Positions 16,509 through 25,176 are shown, numbered from the stretch's first letter. The stretch: DNA of 64,000 nt from Lichenicola sp964236105 (GCA_964236105.1 CAXSBC010000002.1:248001-312000), one strand, 5' to 3'. The notes: generated by a model not told the origin, from the letters alone. Numbers and translations are program-made.

Positions 16509-18071
16509 ATGATCCTCCCGGCGCGCGCCGGCGCATGGAGTCGCTGCATCGGTCGGCTCTGGGTTCCCGTCACGCTGGCCGGCGGCATGTTGCTGGTGTC
16601 GGTGTGGCTCGGGCCCGATGCGAGCTGGGACCTGCGCAACTACCACCTCTACGATGCCTACGCGCTGCTGCGGAAGCCGGACTGGCTCGACCTCGTGCCG
16701 GCGCAGCGGCAGACCTTCAACGCGCCGATGGCGGACCTGCCGTCCTACTGGCTCCGCGTCCGGCTGAACGACCGGCCCCGCCTGCTCGACGCGCTGCTGG
16801 CGCTGCCGAGCGCCGTCGCCGCGGTCGTCGCCTGGGCCATCGGGCGCACCATCCAGCGCGGCGACGGCATCTGGGCGCAGGCGTCGCTGCTGTTCGCCCT
16901 GCTGATCGGCGCCACCGGTGCGGCCGGCCTGCCCACCACCGGCACCAGCATGAGCGAGATGCCGGCCGGCTGCTTCATGCTGGCCGGCCTGCTGATCATG
17001 CTGTGTTGCCTGGAGCAGCAGCGGCGAGCGGTCGCGCTCACGGTGGCCGGCGCGCTGTTCGGCGCGGCACTCGGCCTCAAGCTGACCCAGGCGATCTTCG
17101 TGCCTGCGGCGGCCGTGGCGCTGGTGTTCTGCGCGCCGGGCCGGCCCATACGCCGGCTGACGCTGGCGCTGCTGTTCTGCCTGGCCAGCACCGCCGGGGC
17201 GCTGGCGATCGCCGGGGCCTGGTGGCTGCATCTGTTCCGGCTGACCGGCAGCCCGGTGTTTCCGTACATGAACCAGCTGTTCCGCTCGGCGCTGTTCCCG
17301 CCGGTGCCGCTCGACGACAACCGCTTCAAGCCGCACGGCATCCTGCAGAGCCTGTTCCAGCCGTTCTTCTGGAGCATCCGGCCGAGCCACCGCGTGAGCG
17401 AGCTGGAGGTCTGCGACCCGCGGCTGGCGCTGGCCTGGCTCGCCATCCTGCTCTGCCTGACCCGGTGGCGACGGCTGGCGGCAGAGCGGGGCCAGGCGTT
17501 CCTGCTCGTCTTCTGCATCGCGGCCGCGATCCTCTGGCAGCGGCAGTCGTCGATCCTGCGCTACCTGGCGCCGATCGAGCTGCTGTCGGGCCTGATCCTG
17601 CTGCTCGCCACGATGCCGCTGCGGCGCCGGCACCCGGGCCTGCAGGCGGCCCTGCTCGGCGGGCTGCTGCTGGTCTGCGTCCGGCTGACGGTCTATCCGG
17701 ACTGGGGCCGGGCGCAGCCGGCAGACCGCGCCGCCTCGGTGACGCTGCCGGCGATGGCGCCCGGCGCGATGGTGCTGCTGCTGACCGACGATCCGATGGC
17801 CTATGTCGCGGCCTTCGCCGATCCGCGCGTCCGCTTCGTGGGCGTCAGCAACAACCTGCTCCGTTACGGGCCGCACAGCGCGCTCGCCGGCCGCGTGCAG
17901 CAGGCGGTGCGAACCCAGACCGGCCCGATCTGGGGGCTCGAGATCCCGTCGGCGCCCGATCCGGCGGCAGCGCTGCTGGCCTCCTTCGGCCTGCACCGCC
18001 TGCCGCCCTGCGTGCCGGTGCGCACGAACCTGGAAGCGGACGGGCTGCGCCTGTGCCGCCTCGCCCGGTGA
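16509..18071 (+). CDS. Large polytopic membrane protein, glycosyltransferase-like
   Basis: This 520-residue hydrophobic protein has about ten membrane segments and a soluble C-terminal tail. An early extracytoplasmic loop, WDLRNYHLYDAYALLRKPDW, resembles the substrate loop of GT-C-type lipid-linked glycosyltransferases, and alphaproteobacterial relatives are annotated as hypothetical or glycosyltransferase family 39-like. No catalytic DD or DE motif can be assigned with confidence. A GTG at 16485 is an alternative start. It ends seven bases before the next membrane-protein gene, so the two are surely co-transcribed and probably act together on surface polysaccharide or lipid. Confidence 0.75.
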   Translation: MILPARAGAWSRCIGRLWVPVTLAGGMLLVSVWLGPDASWDLRNYHLYDAYALLRKPDWLDLVPAQRQTFNAPMADLPSYWLRVRLNDRPRLLDALLALPSAVAAVVAWAIGRTIQRGDGIWAQASLLFALLIGATGAAGLPTTGTSMSEMPAGCFMLAGLLIMLCCLEQQRRAVALTVAGALFGAALGLKLTQAIFVPAAAVALVFCAPGRPIRRLTLALLFCLASTAGALAIAGAWWLHLFRLTGSPVFPYMNQLFRSALFPPVPLDDNRFKPHGILQSLFQPFFWSIRPSHRVSELEVCDPRLALAWLAILLCLTRWRRLAAERGQAFLLVFCIAAAILWQRQSSILRYLAPIELLSGLILLLATMPLRRRHPGLQAALLGGLLLVCVRLTVYPDWGRAQPADRAASVTLPAMAPGAMVLLLTDDPMAYVAAFADPRVRFVGVSNNLLRYGPHSALAGRVQQAVRTQTGPIWGLEIPSAPDPAAALLASFGLHRLPPCVPVRTNLEADGLRLCRLAR

Positions 18072-18078
18072 GCCGCCT

Positions 18079-20085
18079 ATGCGCCTGACCGGCCGCGGCC
18101 ATCGACCCCTGGCGACCGCGCTGCTCGTCTGCCTGCTGTTCGCCGCCTATGCGGCGGCGGCGACCGTGCTGTTCCGGCAGGCTGTCGTCGGCGACAGGAC
18201 GTTCTTCTATTTCGGCGACTCCTCCCTGCAGAGCTACCCCTGGCTGATCGCCGTGGCCCGGGCGGCGCGACACGGCGGGCTCGTGCTGTGGGATTTCGGC
18301 TCGCAGGCCGGCACCAGCTTCGCCGGCGAGCTGCAGCCGGCGCCGTTCTATCCCGTCACCTGGCTGCTCGGCCTGCTCGGGCTCGACGGGCTGGCTCTGT
18401 GCAACAGCTTCGTGCTGCTGCATTTCGCTCTGGCCGCGACCGGCATGCACCTGCTGGCCCGTGACAGGGGCCTGTCGCATCCGGCCGCCCTGGTGGCGGC
18501 GCTGCTGTTCGCCTTCTGCGGCTACCTGCCGTTCCAGGCCAGCGCCCAGCCCAACATCTTCGCCTCGCTGTGCTGGCTGCCTCTGGTCGTGCTGCTGGCC
18601 CTGCGGGGGTTCGATGCTCCGGGCTGGAGCGGCGGCGTGCTGTTCGCGGGCCTGGCCGGGCTCGCGGGAGGGATGCAGATCGCCGCCGGACACATGCAGC
18701 CCTTCGTGCACAGCTCCTACGCGGTGGTCATCTGCGGTGTCGGCGAGACGCTGCGCCGGGCCGCCAGCCGCACCTCGCCCGGCCAGGCGGTCCGGCCGGT
18801 GCTGCTGGCGCTGCTGGGGCAGGTGATGGCGGTCGGCTTCGCCGCGGTGCCGCTTGAGCTCGCCAACCAGTATCTGCACCTGGTGTTCCGCTGGTATGCG
18901 ACCGGGATGAGCCGCTGGCCGCATGCGGTGCCGCCCGCCGCCTATGCGAGCGGGGCCGCCCTCGCCTGGTCCGATTTCGCAGGCCTCCTCCAGCGCAGCA
19001 CGCTGCAGACGATCGATGGCAGCCTGTATCTCACCACGACCGGCGCGCTGCTCTGCGTCGCCAGCCTGGCGGGCCGGCGGCCGCTCGCGGCCACGATGTG
19101 GGCCCTGGCCGCGTTCGCGATCGCGCTGGCGCTCGGCGGCCATGCCGGGCCGCTGGTGCATCTGTTCTTCCATCTGCCGCTGCTGCCGCAGCTGCGCACG
19201 CCGGTGCGGGCGCTGTATCTGTTCAGCTTCGCGGCCAGCCTGCTCGCCGCCATCGGCGCCGACGCCATCCTGGACCGGCTGCGACGGCGCCGGCCGACCC
19301 TCGCCCGTCTGGCGGCGGCGGCACTGGTGGGTCTCGTCGTGAGGCCGGTCGGCGCGTTCGACGCCGGCGTCGGCCGCTCGCGGACCAGCCCCGAGTTCCC
19401 GCCGACCTATTACGGCCGCAACCCGGCGCTGCTGGCGGCGACCGCGCTGTCGAACCGGGGGCCGCTGGTCAGCCGGATCTACGGGCTGCCGCGGGAGATC
19501 GTGCCGCCCAACGCCGGCGACATCGTGCCGGTGCTGAACGTGACCGGGCAGCGCGCGACCATGCTGACCTCGCTGTTCGACTACGTCTCGCCAGGCTGGG
19601 ACCCCGCCTCCTCGACGCAGCTTGACCGGCTCGGCGTGCGCTGGGTGATTGCCGACCACGCGATCGACGGCCTGGCGCTGCGCGCGCAGGGGCCGGGCTT
19701 CCGGATCTACGAGCGGCCGCACGCCCTGTCGGTGCTGTGGATCAAGGGTGCCGGAGACGACCGCCGCGCGGCGCCGGTCGAGCGGGCGCGCTGGCGGCCG
19801 AACCAGGTCAGCTTCGAGATCGCGCCGCTGCCGGCCGGGACCCGGCTGGTGTTCGCGCAGCCCGCCTACCCCGGCTGGGTGGCGCTGGTGGACGGGCGCC
19901 CGGTCGCGAGCGGCCGCGAGGAGATCTTCGCTGCCGTCACCCTGCCGGCAGGAGCGCGCGAGATCACCTTCGCCTATCGGCCCTCGCTGCTGGCGGGCAA
20001 GCTGGTCATGCTGTGCTGCGGGTTCATCCTGCTGGCGGCATGGTGGCGAAGGCCAGGGCGCCGCCCTGGACCCGCTCAAGGCTGA
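18079..20085 (+). CDS. YfhO-like polytopic membrane protein
   Basis: This 668-residue protein has about twelve membrane segments followed by a periplasmic region of about 200 residues. The N-terminal loop FGDSSLQSYPWLIAVARAAR, then WDFGSQAGTSFAGELQPAPFYP, matches the YfhO / GT-C pattern in which the DxxxQ.P loop faces the lipid-linked sugar. The C-terminal half ends in a beta-rich part (APLPAGTRLVFAQPAYPGW...GREEIF) as in YfhO proteins, which glycosylate teichoic acids in Firmicutes. The substrate here is unknown. A paired-hairpin repeat follows the stop. Confidence 0.78.
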   Translation: MRLTGRGHRPLATALLVCLLFAAYAAAATVLFRQAVVGDRTFFYFGDSSLQSYPWLIAVARAARHGGLVLWDFGSQAGTSFAGELQPAPFYPVTWLLGLLGLDGLALCNSFVLLHFALAATGMHLLARDRGLSHPAALVAALLFAFCGYLPFQASAQPNIFASLCWLPLVVLLALRGFDAPGWSGGVLFAGLAGLAGGMQIAAGHMQPFVHSSYAVVICGVGETLRRAASRTSPGQAVRPVLLALLGQVMAVGFAAVPLELANQYLHLVFRWYATGMSRWPHAVPPAAYASGAALAWSDFAGLLQRSTLQTIDGSLYLTTTGALLCVASLAGRRPLAATMWALAAFAIALALGGHAGPLVHLFFHLPLLPQLRTPVRALYLFSFAASLLAAIGADAILDRLRRRRPTLARLAAAALVGLVVRPVGAFDAGVGRSRTSPEFPPTYYGRNPALLAATALSNRGPLVSRIYGLPREIVPPNAGDIVPVLNVTGQRATMLTSLFDYVSPGWDPASSTQLDRLGVRWVIADHAIDGLALRAQGPGFRIYERPHALSVLWIKGAGDDRRAAPVERARWRPNQVSFEIAPLPAGTRLVFAQPAYPGWVALVDGRPVASGREEIFAAVTLPAGAREITFAYRPSLLAGKLVMLCCGFILLAAWWRRPGRRPGPAQG

Positions 20086-20116
20086 GCCTTGAGAATCCGA
20101 TTCTTCAGGACGGTTT

Positions 20117-20155
20117 CCAGAGGCGCCGCCTTTGGCGGGTCCGGGCAGAGCCCGG
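20117..20155. repeat. Paired-hairpin intergenic repeat, copy 1
   Basis: Two adjacent stem-loops: 20117-20124 pairs with 20128-20135 around GCC (8 bp, one G-T), and 20141-20146 pairs with 20150-20155 around AGA (6 bp). The core aligns with the element at 53990-54033. It sits between convergent genes and may also act as a bidirectional terminator. Confidence 0.7.
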
Positions 20156-20157
20156 CT

Positions 20158-20982
20158 TCATCCCGGCTCAAGCAGGACGTTGTCGATCAGCCGGGTGCGT
20201 CCGAGCCGCACCGCCAGCGACAGCAGCGCCGGCCGCTCGACCCGCGGCAGCTCCTCCAGCGTGTCGCGATCGGCGACGCTGACATAGTCCGGCTCGAGCG
20301 TCAGCACCTCGCGCACCGTGCGGCACAGCGCGTGCGCGTCGCGCTCGCCGGCCGCGAACGACGACAGGCCCGCCTGCAGCGCCCGATGCAGCAGCGGCGC
20401 CTGCATCCGCTGCTCCGCGGTCAGGTAGCTGTTGCGGCTGGACATCGCCAGGCCGTCGGGCTCGCGCACGGTGTCGCCCACCACGATCTCGACCGGCAGG
20501 TTCAGGTCGGCCGCCATGCGACGGATCACCGCGCATTGCTGCGCGTCCTTCTGGCCGAAATACGCACGGGTCGGCTGCACCATGTTGAGCAGCTTGGCCA
20601 CGACGGTGGCGACGCCGGAGAAATGCTGCGGCCGGATGGCACCCTCAAGCGGGGCGGCGACGGCGCCCACCTCGATCCGGCTGGAGAAGCCGGGCGGATA
20701 GATCTCCGCCGGCTCCGGCACGAAGGCGAGCGCCGTCCCCGCCCGCTCCAGCAGCGCCAGATCGCGCGACAGGTCGCGCGGATAGCGGGCCAGGTCCTCG
20801 CCGGCGGCGAACTGCGTCGGGTTGACGAAGATGCTGACCGCCGCAGCACCGCATTCCGCACGCGCGCGCTCGACCAGGCTGAGATGTCCGGCATGCAGGA
20901 AGCCCATGGTCGGCACCAGGCCGAGCGCGGACCAGCGGCCGCGCTCGGCGCGCAGGGCCGCCACGGTATGGACGAGCTTCAT
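20158..20982 (-). CDS. panC: Pantoate--beta-alanine ligase
   Basis: This 274-residue enzyme condenses pantoate with beta-alanine using ATP to give pantothenate, the precursor of coenzyme A. The HIGH-type motif LVPTMGFLHAGHLSLV, FVNPTQFAAGEDLARYPR, and QKDAQQCAVIRRM with the KMSKS-like VREPDGLAMSSRNSYL are all present. It overlaps the panB stop by four bases, indicating a panB-panC operon with coupled translation. Confidence 0.97.
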   Translation of the reverse strand: MKLVHTVAALRAERGRWSALGLVPTMGFLHAGHLSLVERARAECGAAAVSIFVNPTQFAAGEDLARYPRDLSRDLALLERAGTALAFVPEPAEIYPPGFSSRIEVGAVAAPLEGAIRPQHFSGVATVVAKLLNMVQPTRAYFGQKDAQQCAVIRRMAADLNLPVEIVVGDTVREPDGLAMSSRNSYLTAEQRMQAPLLHRALQAGLSSFAAGERDAHALCRTVREVLTLEPDYVSVADRDTLEELPRVERPALLSLAVRLGRTRLIDNVLLEPG

Positions 20983-21824
20983 GCCTCGCCCGAGGGCGCC
21001 GGCTCCAGCGCACGCGCGAGCTCGGCCTCGTCCATGCGGGCACTGTTCGCCTCCGTGGGGAACGCGCCCGCCTGCACCTCGGCGACGTAGTCCCGCAGCG
21101 CCGCCTCGATGACGGCCCCGGTCTCGGCATAGCGTTTGGCATGTCGCGGCGACTTCCCGGCGGTCAGGCCGAGCACGTCGTGCCAGACCTGCACCTGGCC
21201 GTCGCAGCCGGCACCGGCGCCGATGCCGATGGTGGCAATGCCGAGCCGCTGCGTCACCGCCGCCGCCAGCGCCGCCGGCACCAGCTCCAGCACCACCGCA
21301 AACGCGCCGGCCGCCTCGAGCGCCAGCGCGTCCGCCAGCAGCCGGCGCGCTTCCGCCGCCTGCTTGGCCTGCACCCGCACGCCGAGCTGGTGCTGCGCCT
21401 GCGGCGTGAAGCCGAGATGGCCCATCACCGGCACCCCGAGCCCGGTCAGATGGCGGACGGTGGCCGCCACCGGCAGGCCGCCTTCGAGCTTGACCGCCTG
21501 CACCTGGGCCTCCTGCATCAGCCGCCGTGCCGAGGCGACCGCATCGGCCGGCGTCGCATAGGTCAGGAACGGCAGGTCGCCCACCACCAGCGCGCCGGGC
21601 GCGCCGCGCACGACGGACGCCGCGTGATGGACCATCGCGTCGAGCGTGACCGGCAGCGTGGTGTCGTGCCCCTGCACCACCATGCCGAGCGAATCGCCGA
21701 CCAGCAGCAGGCGGATCCCGGCGCGCTCGGCCAGGGCGGCGGAGGGATGATCGTAGGCGGTGAGCATGACGATGCGCTCGCCCGCCTGCTTCATGGCGCG
21801 GATGTCTCGCAGCGTGGTCCGCAT
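20979..21824 (-). CDS. panB: 3-methyl-2-oxobutanoate hydroxymethyltransferase
   Basis: This 281-residue enzyme transfers a hydroxymethyl group from 5,10-methylene-THF to ketoisovalerate, making ketopantoate. Family motifs are MLTAYDHPSAALAERAGI, LVGDSLGMVVQGHDTTLPVT, VKLEGG and IGIGAGAGCDGQVQVWHDVLGL, including the metal ligands and the catalytic Glu region. It is the first gene of the panBC pair. Ketopantoate reductase (panE) is not in this window. Confidence 0.97.
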   Translation of the reverse strand: MRTTLRDIRAMKQAGERIVMLTAYDHPSAALAERAGIRLLLVGDSLGMVVQGHDTTLPVTLDAMVHHAASVVRGAPGALVVGDLPFLTYATPADAVASARRLMQEAQVQAVKLEGGLPVAATVRHLTGLGVPVMGHLGFTPQAQHQLGVRVQAKQAAEARRLLADALALEAAGAFAVVLELVPAALAAAVTQRLGIATIGIGAGAGCDGQVQVWHDVLGLTAGKSPRHAKRYAETGAVIEAALRDYVAEVQAGAFPTEANSARMDEAELARALEPAPSGEA

Positions 21825-21918
21825 CGCCGAACTCCGGGCACCTGGTCTGGTCCCTGGCTGTCGGACCGGGCTGCTGTCTACCGCCTCGCGGCCCTGCGCG
21901 AAAGCCGCGCCGGTGCGC

Positions 21919-22305
21919 TCAGCCGCGGGCGGCGACCCGGGACTGCCACCAGCACAGCGACGGCGTCACCACCAGCTCCATGCCGAGCCCGAACAGCATC
22001 GGCGCCGGCGGCCGGCCGGCCAGCACCAGCCCGAGCAGACGCCCGAGGCCGCCGATCACCACCAGCCCGGTCAGCAGCCGGAACCGCGCCGCCTGGCGCT
22101 CGATGCGCGGGATCGTGCTCCAGAAGCCGAGCCCGATCGCCAGCAGCAGCCCGGACAGATACCGGACGTGGCTGTCGAGCGCGACCGGCGTCGCGGATGG
22201 AGACAGCCCGGCCATCGAGGGGCCGAGCACCATCCCGGCGAGCCCGCTGAGCACCGGGACCAGCCCCAGCACCGCCACCACGATCTGCAGCGCCCGCCTG
22301 CTCAT
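21919..22305 (-). CDS. DUF4345 family small membrane protein
   Basis: This 128-residue protein has four hydrophobic segments and matches DUF4345-type proteins: GLVPVLSGLAGMVLGP, LDSHVRYLSGLLLAIGLGFW, and GGLGRLLGLVLAGRPP. Function is unknown. ATG 22305 overlaps the argC stop in an ATGA arrangement, so it is translated after argC. Whether it has anything to do with arginine synthesis is doubtful. Confidence 0.83.
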   Translation of the reverse strand: MSRRALQIVVAVLGLVPVLSGLAGMVLGPSMAGLSPSATPVALDSHVRYLSGLLLAIGLGFWSTIPRIERQAARFRLLTGLVVIGGLGRLLGLVLAGRPPAPMLFGLGMELVVTPSLCWWQSRVAARG

Positions 22306-23231
22306 GCGGCCGCCGGCAGATCCAGCCCCAGCATCAGCGCGATGTTCTGGACCGCGGCGCCGGACGCGCCCTTGCCCAGATTGTCGAGCCGCGCGGTCAG
22401 CAGCGCGTGCCGGTAGCGCTCGTTGACATGCACCCGCAGCTCCATGTCGTCGCTGCCCGCCAGCCCGTCGGCGGACAGCGACGCGGGGTCGGTCGCCTCG
22501 CCCACGCGGATGCGGCGGCTGCCGCGATACCAGGCCGCCAGCGCCGCCTGCAGGTCGGCTCCGGTCACGCGGCCCGGCAGCCGGTCCAGATGCAGCGGGA
22601 TCGATACCAGCATGCCCTGCGCGAAATGCCCGACCGACGGCACGAAGATCGGCCGCAGCGCCAGCCCGGCCTGGGCGCGTATCTCCGGGACGTGCTTGTG
22701 CTCGAGCGACAGGCCGTAGAGCTCGAAGGCGGGTCCGTGCTCGCGCTCGTGCGCCTCGATCATGCTGCGGCCGCCGCCGGAATAGCCGCTGATGGCGTTG
22801 ATCGCCACCGGATGATCCCCCGGCAGCAGTCCCGCCTCGATCAGCGGCCGCAGCAGGGCGATGGCGCCGGTGGGGTAGCAGCCCGGGTTGGAAACGCGCG
22901 CGGCACCGGCGATCGCATCGGCCTGCCCGTGGGTCATCTCCGGAAAACCGTAGGTCCAGTCCGGATCGGTGCGGAAGGCCGTGCTGGCGTCGAGCAGCTT
23001 CGGCGGCCTCGACAGGCTGCCGGCGAGGTCCGCCGACTCCCGCGATGCCGCGTCCGGCAGGCAGAGCACGACCAGCTCGACCTCCTCCATCAGCGCCCGG
23101 CGCGCGCCTGCGTCCTTGCGCTGCCCGGCCTCGATCGAGCGCACCGGGATCTGCAGGCCCTCCAGGCGGCGCCGGATGCCGAGCCCGGTGGTGCCGGCCT
23201 CGCCGTCGATGAACACGGTCGCTGCGGTCAC
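22302..23231 (-). CDS. argC: N-acetyl-gamma-glutamyl-phosphate reductase (short, type 2)
   Basis: This 309-residue enzyme reduces N-acetylglutamyl phosphate to the semialdehyde in arginine biosynthesis. The start GTG 23231, with AGGAG seven bases upstream, gives MTAATVFIDGEAGTTGLGI; the longer open frame upstream is non-coding. The catalytic cysteine is Cys118 in VSNPGCYPTGAI, and the His region is GHFAQGM. The length of about 310 residues marks it as the short form found in many alphaproteobacteria. Confidence 0.95.
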   Translation of the reverse strand: MTAATVFIDGEAGTTGLGIRRRLEGLQIPVRSIEAGQRKDAGARRALMEEVELVVLCLPDAASRESADLAGSLSRPPKLLDASTAFRTDPDWTYGFPEMTHGQADAIAGAARVSNPGCYPTGAIALLRPLIEAGLLPGDHPVAINAISGYSGGGRSMIEAHEREHGPAFELYGLSLEHKHVPEIRAQAGLALRPIFVPSVGHFAQGMLVSIPLHLDRLPGRVTGADLQAALAAWYRGSRRIRVGEATDPASLSADGLAGSDDMELRVHVNERYRHALLTARLDNLGKGASGAAVQNIALMLGLDLPAAA

Positions 23232-23431
23232 GCATCCGCTCCTGCTGTTGGGTTCCGCCGCACGATGCCCGGAAAACGGCACCGGCGGAACCAGGGGCTG
23301 CCGCGTCGGCCGCCCGGGGTGCCGCGGATCGGACGGAACCGTGAAGGCCGGATCGGCGAACTCCGACCGGGCTCCGGCTCTTCTGGCTGCACAGGCCCGG
23401 ACGCTGTCCAGGTGCTGGAAGGGACAAAACA

Positions 23432-23857
23432 ATGACCAGAACGATGACGACGCTTTATCTCGCCGGGATGATCACGCTCGCCGCCGCGGCACCCGCGCTG
23501 GCGCAGGCGGCTGGTGGCGGCGCTGCGGGCGGCGGCGCTGCGGGCGGTGGCGCAGGCGGAGCCATGGGCGGCGGAGCCGGCACGGCGGCCGGCGGCATGG
23601 GAACCGGCGGCGCGGGTGCCAGCGGCACCGGCATGAGCGCTCCCGGCGCCGGGAGCGCGATGGGCGCTGGCGGCATGTCCGCCCCGGGCGCCGGCAGCAT
23701 GGGCATGAGCGCGCCTGGCGCTACCGGGACAGGCATGAGCGCGCCTGGCGCCATGGGCGGGTCGATGGCGCCTGGAACCGGCACCAGCCAGCCGGTCACC
23801 GGCGTTCCCGGCGCGGGCAGCGGCACCGGCACCACGACCCCGGGCGGCCCGCGCTAG
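23432..23857 (+). CDS. Secreted Gly/Ala/Met-rich repeat protein
   Basis: This 141-residue protein has a clear signal peptide (MTRTMTTLYLAGMITLAAAAPALA, cleavage at ALA-QA) and then an almost pure Gly/Ala/Ser/Met/Pro/Thr sequence. An N-terminal block of GGGAA repeats is followed by four copies of MSAPGA separated by Gly-rich spacers. GGAAGGGA lies upstream at a suitable distance, supporting expression. It contains no Cys, no aromatic residue after the leader and almost no charged residue, so it is surely disordered. Role unknown: a matrix, adhesive or surface-coating protein is possible. Confidence 0.72.
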   Translation: MTRTMTTLYLAGMITLAAAAPALAQAAGGGAAGGGAAGGGAGGAMGGGAGTAAGGMGTGGAGASGTGMSAPGAGSAMGAGGMSAPGAGSMGMSAPGATGTGMSAPGAMGGSMAPGTGTSQPVTGVPGAGSGTGTTTPGGPR

Positions 23858-23981
23858 GACTGTCGCGTCCGGCCGGCGCCCGACCGCAGGGCGGCTCGCC
23901 GTCCTGCCACGAGCATCGGTCGTTCCGGCCGACGGAGCGGGGAGCCCAGGCCCTCCGCCCTGCCGGCCGGCGTCGGCTGGG

Positions 23982-24485
23982 TCAGCGCTTGCTGAACTGG
24001 AACGACCGGCGGGCCTTGGCCTTGCCGTACTTCTTGCGCTCGACCACGCGGCTGTCGCGGGTCAGGAAGCCCGCGACCTTCAGGATGCCGCGCAGGCTCG
24101 GCTCGTAGTAGGTCAGGGCCCGGCTGATGCCGTGCCGCAGCGCGCCGGCCTGTCCCGAGAGCCCGCCGCCATTGACCGTGCAATAGACGTCGAACTGGTT
24201 GTAGCGATCGGCCACCAGGAACGGCTGGGTGATCAGCATGCGCAGCACCGGGCGGGCGAAATAGGTGCCGACCTTGCGGCCGTTCACCGAGATCTCGCCC
24301 TTGCCGGGCATGATCCAGACGCGCGCGATGGCGTTCTTGCGGCGTCCGGTGGCGTAGGAGCGGCCCTGCGCGTCGCGCTTGGCCTCGCGGACCGGCGCGT
24401 CGTCCGGCGTGACGGCGACGCCGGCCGACACCGCCATCTCCTTGAGGTCGGCGAGCGAGCCGGTGCGGATCTGGGTCTCGGACAT
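23982..24485 (-). CDS. rpsI: 30S ribosomal protein S9
   Basis: This 167-residue S9 has the usual C-terminal body (YATGRRKNAIARVWI, GGGLSGQAGALRHGISRAL) and the terminal GKAKARRSFQFSKR tail that reaches tRNA in the P site. The first 37 or so residues are an extension common in alphaproteobacteria. It starts two bases after the rplM stop; the two genes form the conserved L13-S9 operon. Confidence 0.98.
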   Translation of the reverse strand: MSETQIRTGSLADLKEMAVSAGVAVTPDDAPVREAKRDAQGRSYATGRRKNAIARVWIMPGKGEISVNGRKVGTYFARPVLRMLITQPFLVADRYNQFDVYCTVNGGGLSGQAGALRHGISRALTYYEPSLRGILKVAGFLTRDSRVVERKKYGKAKARRSFQFSKR

Positions 24486-24487
24486 GA

Positions 24488-24976
24488 TCAGGCCACCACG
24501 CGCTTGTTGGTCACGGAGTTCTTGCGGTTCATCGCCGCGACGTCGAGCGCCTGCGGCTGCTGGCCGTCATGCGGATGGGCGGTGCCGGCATAGACGTAGA
24601 GGTGCTTCATCTGCGCGCGCTGCAGCGGCCCGCGGGTGATCATCCGCTCCACGGCCTTGGTGATCACGTGGCCGGGGTTCTTGCCTTCCAGGCGCTGCGT
24701 CACCGTGCGCTGCTTGATCCCGCCGGCAAAGCCGGTGTGGTAGTGGAACAGCTTCTGCCCGGCCTTGTTGCCGGTCAGGCGGACCTTCTCGGCGTTGATG
24801 ACGACGACGTTGTCGCCGCAATCGACGTGCGGGGTGAATTGCGGCTTGTGCTTGCCGCGCAGACGCTGGGCGATGATCGAGGCGACCCGGCCGAGAACGA
24901 GGTTGTTGGCGTCGATCAGGATCCAGTTCTTAGTCACCTCCGCTGGCTTCAGCGAGGCGGTGGTCTTCATCAGCAT
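24488..24976 (-). CDS. rplM: 50S ribosomal protein L13
   Basis: This 162-residue L13, an early assembly protein of the large subunit, shows WILIDANNLVLGRVAS, the signature region GDNVVVINAEKVRLTGNK, and the block ITKAVERMITRGPLQRAQMKHL. The ATG at 24976 has GAGGA upstream; a second ATG two codons on is a possible alternative. A sigma-70-type promoter lies about 50 bases upstream. Confidence 0.98.
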   Translation of the reverse strand: MLMKTTASLKPAEVTKNWILIDANNLVLGRVASIIAQRLRGKHKPQFTPHVDCGDNVVVINAEKVRLTGNKAGQKLFHYHTGFAGGIKQRTVTQRLEGKNPGHVITKAVERMITRGPLQRAQMKHLYVYAGTAHPHDGQQPQALDVAAMNRKNSVTNKRVVA

Positions 24977-25028
24977 GCTGTCAGGTCCTCAAGGCGCGCG
25001 GTCGCGCGGCATACGCGCAGGTGGCGGC

Positions 25029-25057
25029 CTTATCCGCGCCGCATCGGTCCGGGTCAA
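25029..25057 (-). promoter_or_regulatory. Sigma-70-type promoter of the rplM-rpsI operon
   Basis: On the minus strand TTGACC (25057-25052) and GATAAG (25034-25029) are separated by exactly 17 bases. Transcription would begin near 25022, giving a leader of about 46 bases before rplM. Confidence 0.65.
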
Positions 25058-25098
25058 GCGCTTCCTGCCGATCGTGACTGCGACTGTAAACTCTGCTG

Positions 25099-25114
25099 CG
25101 GTATCATGATACCG
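25099..25114. promoter_or_regulatory. 16-bp perfect palindrome, candidate operator
   Basis: CGGTATCATGATACCG is an exact inverted repeat with no spacer in an otherwise GC-rich intergenic region. It lies 63 bases before the plus-strand NAD-binding gene and 42 bases beyond the rplM -35 element, so it is better placed to control the former. Confidence 0.5.
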
Positions 25115-25176
25115 AGCGTCCGACGGGGTTATGGCGGCCTCGTGCGCCGCCGGCCCGGACAGGGCATGCTGCGGCC

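Noticed and set aside
12990..17996. A minus-strand open frame of 1668 codons running across several genes
   Set aside because: Only its first-read 3' part (14372 down to 12990) is a real gene, the MFS transporter. The rest lies opposite or across well-supported genes (denD, clpP, a membrane protein) and has an Arg/Gln-rich composition typical of antisense frames in very GC-rich DNA.
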